Shown: in pieces, positions 6,241 to 10,014 of the stretch
How positions within the stretch are numbered: the stretch's first letter is position 1
Layout: each line of letters opens with the position of its first letter
Made by a program: the position numbers and the translations under genes
The notes under the pieces: model-generated
What the model saw: the letters and a program-made list of their open reading frames with translations, nothing else
The model's database searches: none
Told to the model about the DNA's origin: nothing
Source of the DNA: Candidatus Parcubacteria bacterium
GTDB lineage: Bacteria > Patescibacteriota > Minisyncoccia > Phycocordibacterales > Zambryskibacteraceae
DNA: 10,014 bases
NCBI GenBank assembly: GCA_019661805.1
Contig: JAIFWR010000018.1
Coordinates: forward strand, 1-10,014
Direction: 5' to 3'

Positions 6241-7539
6241 ATGCGCTTCTTCCGAAGCCTCCTCATCATCGTTGCCGCGATCCTCATCGCGGGGACGGCT
6301 TTCGCCGAGGAATCTTCCTCGACTTCCTACCGGATGTTCGATAGCACGTTTTCTCCCGGCGGATACTCCACCTCGACCGGCTTCACCTTGAGCGGCGCCA
6401 TATCGCAATTCGCTCAAGGTACCTCCACGTCGAATCTTTTCGCCGCATTCGGCGGCTTCCTCTACTTTCCTTTTGTCACGACGCCGGCCTTGAGCGCGAC
6501 GCCGGGAAACGCGCAGGTGGGGCTTACCTGGACTTCCGCTGACGCCTCGACCGGCTGGGCCGTGGGGGGCTACTCGGTCGGCCAATCGACTGCCCCAGGC
6601 GGCTCGTATGCCTACTCGGACGTCGGCAATGTCCTCGCGAGCACGCGCACCGGCCTTACCAACGGTACGACTTACTACTTCATCGTAAGGGTGCTTGACG
6701 CGCTCGGATCCACCATCGCCACCTCGACCGAAGTCTCGAGCACTCCCGTAGCGCCTGCGGGCGGCGGTGGCGGAGGCGGAGGGGGAGGAGGCGGCGGTGG
6801 CGGGGGGACTTATAGCGCGACGGGAGTCATCTTTTCCGGCAGGGCCTATCCCTTGAGCCGGATCAGCATCTTGAAGGATGCCCAGCTCGCGGTTACCACT
6901 ATTGCCGGGCCGGACAGCAAGTTCAAGGCGACGCTCGGCAATCTCTCCCCGGGGAATTACTCCTTCTCGGTCTATGGCGAGGATCTCAATAAAATCCGCT
7001 CCAACTCCTTCACCTTTCCCGTCTATATAACTTCCGGCGTGATCACCGAGGTTGGAGGGATATTCATCGCCCCGACTATCTCCGTAGACAAATCCCAGGT
7101 CAAGAAAGGCGACGACATCGCTATTTTCGGCCAAACCACGAACGCGGGCGAGGTAACGATCCAGGTGAATTCGGATGAACCCCGCTTCGCCAGGGTAATT
7201 TCCGACCCGAACGGCGTCTATCTTTACAACTTCGACACGTCGCCGCTCGAATACGGCGACCATAGCACCAAGTCCAAGGCCGCCGTGGCCAATGAGATCA
7301 GCTCTTACAGCGCCGCCGCGGCCTTCGCGGTCGGGGATACGAACATCTTCGCGGTGCCGAAGGCGAAGACTTCCGTAAAGGGAGACTCAAATGGCGACGG
7401 CAGGGTCAACCTCGTCGACTTCTCCATCGTGGCGTACTGGTACAACAGGTCGGGGCCGCCGAAGAACGTAGACATAAACGGCGACGGCAAAGTGAGCCTC
7501 GTCGACTTCTCCATCATGGCGTACAACTGGACAGGATAA
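6241..7539 (+). CDS. Secreted FN3 / poly-glycine linker / type I dockerin protein
   Basis: 432 residues. Residues 1-22 are a signal peptide ending AFA. Residues 23-78 are a Ser/Thr-rich segment (SSTSYRMFDSTFSPGG) of a kind I associate with Parcubacteria surface proteins. Residues about 79-170 fit a fibronectin type III domain (PGNAQVGLTW; LTNGTTYYFIVRVLD). Residues 174-189 are sixteen consecutive glycines. Residues 190-370 look like two beta-sandwich domains, the first resembling a carboxypeptidase-regulatory-like fold (GRAYPLSRISILKDAQ), the second Ig-like (ISVDKSQVKKGDDI). Residues 381-432 are a type I dockerin with two calcium loops: D382/N384/D386/N390/D393 and D411/N413/D415/S419/D422, each followed by FSI.AY. 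No C-terminal anchor or sortase motif is present, so retention at the surface would depend on the dockerin. Dockerins bind cohesin domains, and cohesin-like proteins are encoded immediately downstream. The next gene starts 2 bases after the stop. No catalytic domain is recognisable. Confidence 0.85.
   Translation: MRFFRSLLIIVAAILIAGTAFAEESSSTSYRMFDSTFSPGGYSTSTGFTLSGAISQFAQGTSTSNLFAAFGGFLYFPFVTTPALSATPGNAQVGLTWTSADASTGWAVGGYSVGQSTAPGGSYAYSDVGNVLASTRTGLTNGTTYYFIVRVLDALGSTIATSTEVSSTPVAPAGGGGGGGGGGGGGGGGTYSATGVIFSGRAYPLSRISILKDAQLAVTTIAGPDSKFKATLGNLSPGNYSFSVYGEDLNKIRSNSFTFPVYITSGVITEVGGIFIAPTISVDKSQVKKGDDIAIFGQTTNAGEVTIQVNSDEPRFARVISDPNGVYLYNFDTSPLEYGDHSTKSKAAVANEISSYSAAAAFAVGDTNIFAVPKAKTSVKGDSNGDGRVNLVDFSIVAYWYNRSGPPKNVDINGDGKVSLVDFSIMAYNWTG
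6760..6807 (+). repeat. Sixteen-codon poly-glycine linker
   Basis: Sixteen consecutive GGN codons (G174-G189) between the FN3 domain and the following beta domains. All four glycine codons are used, so it is not a simple DNA microsatellite. It would act as a flexible spacer, or possibly form a polyglycine helix. Confidence 0.85.
7382..7524 (+). repeat. Duplicated dockerin calcium-binding segment
   Basis: Two copies of an F-hand-type calcium loop plus helix, 87 bases (29 residues) apart. The stretches 7411-7437 and 7498-7524 match at 26 of 27 bases and encode LVDFSIVAY and LVDFSIMAY. Both loops share identical residues (L, V) at positions 10 and 11, which govern cohesin specificity in known type I dockerins. 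Confidence 0.85.
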
Positions 7540-7541
7540 AC

Positions 7542-8318
7542 ATGAAGCACGTTTGCACATTTCTCATATTGCTCATGGCCGGGCTGCCGGCCGTCGCCTC
7601 GGCCTCTTCCGCCGCACTCATGGTCAAAGCAGGCAGGGAAAGCGTGAACGCCCTCGAAGCGACCTTGACCCTTCCTCCCGGCATGGGAGTGGACCAGCTC
7701 TATGACGGCAATTCTGCCCTCCTCATCTGGGTCAAGCGGCCCGCCTACGACGAGGCTTCCCGCACCATTTCCTTTTCGGGCATTGCGCCGGGAGGCTTTA
7801 GCGGAGAGAAGATGATCCTCTCTTTTTCGGGCAGCTTTGAGGCGGAAGATCTCTCCAGCATCTCCTTCTCGGGGGTTGCGGCATTCAAGAATGACGGCTC
7901 GGGAGGAAGCGCGCCTGTTACCTTCTCCGTCGTCCCGTTCGAAGTGGCCCGAGACGAGCTTCCTCCCGTGCCGTTCGTCCTTACCATTTCCTCTTCTCCC
8001 GCTATCTTCGAAGGAAGGCGCTTTGTCTCATTTGCCGCCCAAGACAAGGGCACGGGCATCGAGCGTTACGAATACGCAACCACTTGGCTCCTTCCTCCGG
8101 GTGAAAGGGATTGGAAGCCGGGGGATTCGCCCATCCCCCTCTCGCGCTCCATGCTCTTCCAAAACATTTCCGTCCGCGCCCTAGACCGGGCAGGGAACGC
8201 GGCAGAAGCGTCCACAGCCGGTCCGTATCGGTATCCGAGCATTGGTATTATAATAACAGCATGCGCTCTTCTCCTCTTAAGACGCTCTTTGCGCTCACGC
8301 TCCTCGCCTTCCTACTGA
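7542..8318 (+). CDS. Type I membrane protein with a divergent cohesin-like domain
   Basis: 258 residues. The signal peptide (1-21) ends VASAS. Residues about 22-132 resemble a cohesin-like beta-sandwich: SVNALEATLTLPPG, LIWVKRPAYD, TISFSGIAPGGF, LSFSGSF, FKNDGSGG. The WV.xP..D / SFSGI.PGG / NDGxG series is shared with the next two genes, though this copy is the most divergent. Residues about 138-228 form an Ig-like domain (FVSFAAQDKGTGIERYEYAT; VRALDRAGNAAEAS). Residues 233-246 are a membrane helix (SIGIIITACALLLL), with a basic tail RRSLRSRS as the stop-transfer signal. It is therefore surface-exposed and membrane-anchored. A possible AGGA at 7533-7536 sits 5 bases before the ATG. The last 58 bases overlap the next gene in another frame and contain its promoter-like element. 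Proposed role: surface receptor for the dockerin protein encoded just upstream (inference). Confidence 0.75.
   Translation: MKHVCTFLILLMAGLPAVASASSAALMVKAGRESVNALEATLTLPPGMGVDQLYDGNSALLIWVKRPAYDEASRTISFSGIAPGGFSGEKMILSFSGSFEAEDLSSISFSGVAAFKNDGSGGSAPVTFSVVPFEVARDELPPVPFVLTISSSPAIFEGRRFVSFAAQDKGTGIERYEYATTWLLPPGERDWKPGDSPIPLSRSMLFQNISVRALDRAGNAAEASTAGPYRYPSIGIIITACALLLLRRSLRSRSSPSY
8243..8254 (+). promoter_or_regulatory. Internal -10 element (TATTATAAT) for the gene at 8261
   Basis: Two overlapping options: TATAAT at 8249-8254, ending 6 bases before ATG 8261, or TGG plus TATTAT at 8243-8251, ending 9 bases before it. It lies inside the coding region of the previous gene, in its membrane helix codons. 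No Shine-Dalgarno sequence precedes ATG 8261, consistent with a leaderless message. The AT-rich patch stands out in GC-rich surroundings, but Ile codons of the membrane helix could produce it by chance. Confidence 0.45.
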
Positions 8319-9247
8319 TCCCTTGGAGCGTCTTTGCCGACACCATTTTCGTCTCTCCCCTGACCGGAACCTACGGCGTAGGCGACACTTTCACGGTCCG
8401 GATCATGGTTTCGAGCCCGCAGCAGTCGATCAACGCCATTTCCGGCGTGCTCTCGTACCCCATCGACAAGCTCCAAGTCACCTCCATCTCGAAGATCGGC
8501 TCCGTGCTTTCCCTATGGGTCCAGGAACCCTCCTTCTCCAACTCCAAAGGCACGGTGTCCTTTGAGGGCATAGTGCCGAATCCGGGCTTCAACGAGTCGA
8601 ACGGCAGGGTGCTCGCCGTGAACTTTAGGGTCGTGGGCACGGGCCCCACCGACATACGGCTGACATCGGGTTCGCTTCTGGCAAATGACGGCTACGGCAC
8701 CAATGTCTTAAAGACGCTCGGCACGGCGTCCTACCTTCTCGAGCAGAAGGAGCAGATGCCCGTCACCCCGCCCGCGCTTTTGGAAACAAGCGGCGACAGC
8801 GGAGGCAAGGACGAGCCGGGACCGGCCGTCATCGACCTCAACAAATACAAGCAGCCAAAGGAAGGAGGTGCCACCTTCAAGCTTGAGCTGCCGACATGGA
8901 AGGAGGCGATGGACTGGGCGGTCAAGTTCTTCTCCATCGTGATACCGCTCCTTGCCCTCCTCTTCCTCCTCATCCACACCACCAAGCGCGGGGTAGGGAA
9001 TATCCAGGCTTTGCGGAAGAACCTGCGCAAAGACCTGCACGGCATTGACCGGCTGGTCGAAAAATCCTTCGATATCCTCAAAGAAGACGTGAGCGAGAGC
9101 ATCCGTATCCTTGAAAGGGCGAGGATGAAGCGCCGCCTAACTGCCGAGGAGGACGCCACCATACACAGTTTGAGGCAAAGCCTAACCAATGCCGAAAAAC
9201 TCATCCATCAGGAAGTCTCCCATGCAGAGAAAGATCTTGATGATTAA
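8261..9247 (+). CDS. Membrane-anchored cohesin-like protein with a charged helical cytoplasmic tail
   Basis: The frame is open upstream to at least 8111, but residues before ATG 8261 are Arg/His/Pro-rich shadow of the previous gene. ATG 8261 begins a clean signal peptide (residues 1-26, ending SVFA) and has a -10 element just before it, giving 328 residues. Residues 27-160 are a cohesin-like domain: GTYGVGDTFTVRIMV, INAISGVLSYPIDKLQV, LWVQEPSFS, TVSFEGIVPNPGF, LAVNFRVVGTG, LLANDGYGTNV. A Pro/Gly/Glu linker (161-200) follows, then a membrane helix (223-240, FFSIVIPLLALLFLLIHT). A charged, probably helical cytoplasmic region of about 85 residues ends the protein (RKNLRKDLHGIDRLVEKSF; AEKLIHQEVSHAEKDLDD). 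The fold outside suggests binding to a dockerin; the inside segment could dimerise or contact a cytoplasmic partner (inference). It overlaps the previous gene by 58 bases and the next by 26. Confidence 0.82.
   Translation: MRSSPLKTLFALTLLAFLLIPWSVFADTIFVSPLTGTYGVGDTFTVRIMVSSPQQSINAISGVLSYPIDKLQVTSISKIGSVLSLWVQEPSFSNSKGTVSFEGIVPNPGFNESNGRVLAVNFRVVGTGPTDIRLTSGSLLANDGYGTNVLKTLGTASYLLEQKEQMPVTPPALLETSGDSGGKDEPGPAVIDLNKYKQPKEGGATFKLELPTWKEAMDWAVKFFSIVIPLLALLFLLIHTTKRGVGNIQALRKNLRKDLHGIDRLVEKSFDILKEDVSESIRILERARMKRRLTAEEDATIHSLRQSLTNAEKLIHQEVSHAEKDLDD
9210..9215 (+). promoter_or_regulatory. Ribosome binding site AGGAAG deciding start 9222
   Basis: AGGAAG lies 6 bases before ATG 9222, inside the end of the previous gene. 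The in-frame ATG at 9240 has only a weaker AGAGAAAG upstream, so 9222 is preferred. This is the clearest Shine-Dalgarno match in the window; most other genes rely on overlap or leaderless starts. Confidence 0.5.
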
Positions 9248-10014
9248 GACTCACCTCCTAATAGCGACTCTCGTGCTCGCCGCGGGAGTATTCCCCGCGG
9301 AGGCACAGACGGTTTTCATCGACGCTTCCAAGCTCGCTTCCCGGGTCGAGATCTATTTCTCCCCGCGCACGGGAAGCTTCGTCGAGGGTTCCACCTTCGA
9401 TATTCCCATCCTCATCAACACCCGGGGAGCGAAGATCAACGGGCTCGAAATCAAGATTACGTTCGACAAAGACAAGCTCGAAGTGGTCAAGCCCTCGAGC
9501 GGCCAGTCCATTATCGGCGTCTGGGTAGAGCCGCCGAGCTACGACAACACCCGCGGCGTAGCGAGCTATATGGGTGTGATCCCGAACGGCATTACCACCA
9601 GTTCCGGCTCGATAGGGACCATCACCTTTAGGGCAAAAAAGCTCGGCAAGGCCGTGGTGACCGTGGGCGGCAATTCCAAAGTGCTCTTAAACGACGGCCA
9701 GGGTACGGAAGCGGCGGTGGATCTGGGCAGGTCGGAATATTCGATCTTGCCGAAGGCCCCTGAAGGAGTGAAGATATTCTCGGAAACCCACCCTTTCCAG
9801 GGCGACTGGTACAACAACAATAGCCCGGTCGTCTTCTGGGACAAGGATCCCGGCGTAGCGGGGTTCAGCTACGCGCTCGACGACAAGCCCTCGACCGTGC
9901 CGGAGAATACGGTCATGACCGCGGAGACGACGAAGTCGTTTGAAAGCTTGGACGACGGGCTCTGGTACTTCCACATCAAGGCCAACAAGAACGGAGTCTG
10001 GGGGACGACCGGGC
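9222..10014 (+). CDS. Secreted cohesin-like protein, 3' end beyond the window
   Basis: The frame is open from ATG 9222 to the window end (264 residues visible) with no stop. The start is chosen for the AGGAAG 6 bases upstream; M7 at 9240 is the alternative. The signal peptide (1-28) ends FPAEA. Residues about 40-175 are the clearest cohesin-like domain of the three: VEIYFSPRTGSFVEGSTFDI, GAKINGLEIKITFDKDKLEV, VWVEPPSYDN, SYMGVIPNGI, GTITFRAKKLGKAVVTV, LLNDGQGT. Residues about 180-264 start a second domain (VVFWDKDPGVAGFSYALDDK; DDGLWYFHIKA), an Ig-like repeat type I have seen in Parcubacteria surface proteins. The anchor, if any, lies past the window. It overlaps the previous gene by 26 bases. 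Probable role: surface scaffold or receptor in the same assembly as the dockerin protein (inference). Confidence 0.82.
   Translation, partial: MQRKILMIKTHLLIATLVLAAGVFPAEAQTVFIDASKLASRVEIYFSPRTGSFVEGSTFDIPILINTRGAKINGLEIKITFDKDKLEVVKPSSGQSIIGVWVEPPSYDNTRGVASYMGVIPNGITTSSGSIGTITFRAKKLGKAVVTVGGNSKVLLNDGQGTEAAVDLGRSEYSILPKAPEGVKIFSETHPFQGDWYNNNSPVVFWDKDPGVAGFSYALDDKPSTVPENTVMTAETTKSFESLDDGLWYFHIKANKNGVWGTTG

Noticed and set aside
6217..7263. A 348-codon - strand open frame
   Set aside because: A shadow opposite the dockerin gene caused by GC-rich codon bias; Arg/Gly-rich composition and no recognisable domain.
8111..8260. N-terminal extension of the cohesin-like gene to ATG 8111
   Set aside because: The 50 extra residues are an Arg/His/Pro-rich shadow of the upstream gene and would bury the clean signal peptide that starts at 8261.
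6241..10014. True cellulosome
   Set aside because: No glycoside hydrolase, carbohydrate-binding or SLH module is visible, so only a cohesin-dockerin-like assembly is claimed.

Overview
The window most likely comes from a member of the Patescibacteria (Candidate Phyla Radiation), probably the Parcubacteria side. The evidence is indirect. It carries a GC-rich, gene-dense run of Ser/Thr-rich surface proteins with 'ASSTLAxTT' repeats, several small single-pass membrane proteins of a type I recall from Parcubacteria genomes, and cohesin-like and dockerin-bearing secreted proteins. TGA ends at least two genes sensibly, so the standard bacterial code applies, not the UGA-glycine code of Gracilibacteria. 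There is no rRNA, tRNA, mobile element or CRISPR array to place it more exactly.

All genes are on the + strand and nearly abut or overlap. The only gap above 20 bases is 5810-5861 (52 bases), so no stretch over 300 bases lacks a gene. First block (3-4294): the 3' part of a large tail-fibre-like repeat protein, an acidic secreted protein with a C-terminal beta-rich domain, a small membrane protein, and a secreted beta-sandwich plus glycine-rich-domain protein. Second block (4297-5809): a small membrane-anchored protein interrupted by an apparent one-base frameshift, overlapping by ATGA with a membrane-anchored serine hydrolase of the class A beta-lactamase fold. Third block (5862 to the end): after a promoter-like element come a small membrane protein, a secreted FN3/poly-Gly/dockerin protein, and three consecutive cohesin-like proteins, the last running off the window.

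The third block is the most interesting. A protein with two textbook dockerin calcium loops sits directly upstream of three divergent cohesin-like proteins. Two of these have clear transmembrane anchors and one also has a long charged helical cytoplasmic tail. This is the arrangement expected for a compact, calcium-dependent surface assembly. No catalytic glycoside hydrolase is visible, so the assembly would be adhesive or structural and not a classical cellulosome. The pairing is inferred from domain architecture and gene order only.

A second theme is regulatory. Three genes (1411, 5862 and 8261) have a TATAAT-like, mostly TGN-extended -10 element ending 6-9 bases before their ATG, which suggests leaderless transcription. 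The one at 8261 lies inside the upstream gene, where 58 bases encode both the end of one protein's membrane anchor and tail and the next protein's signal peptide.
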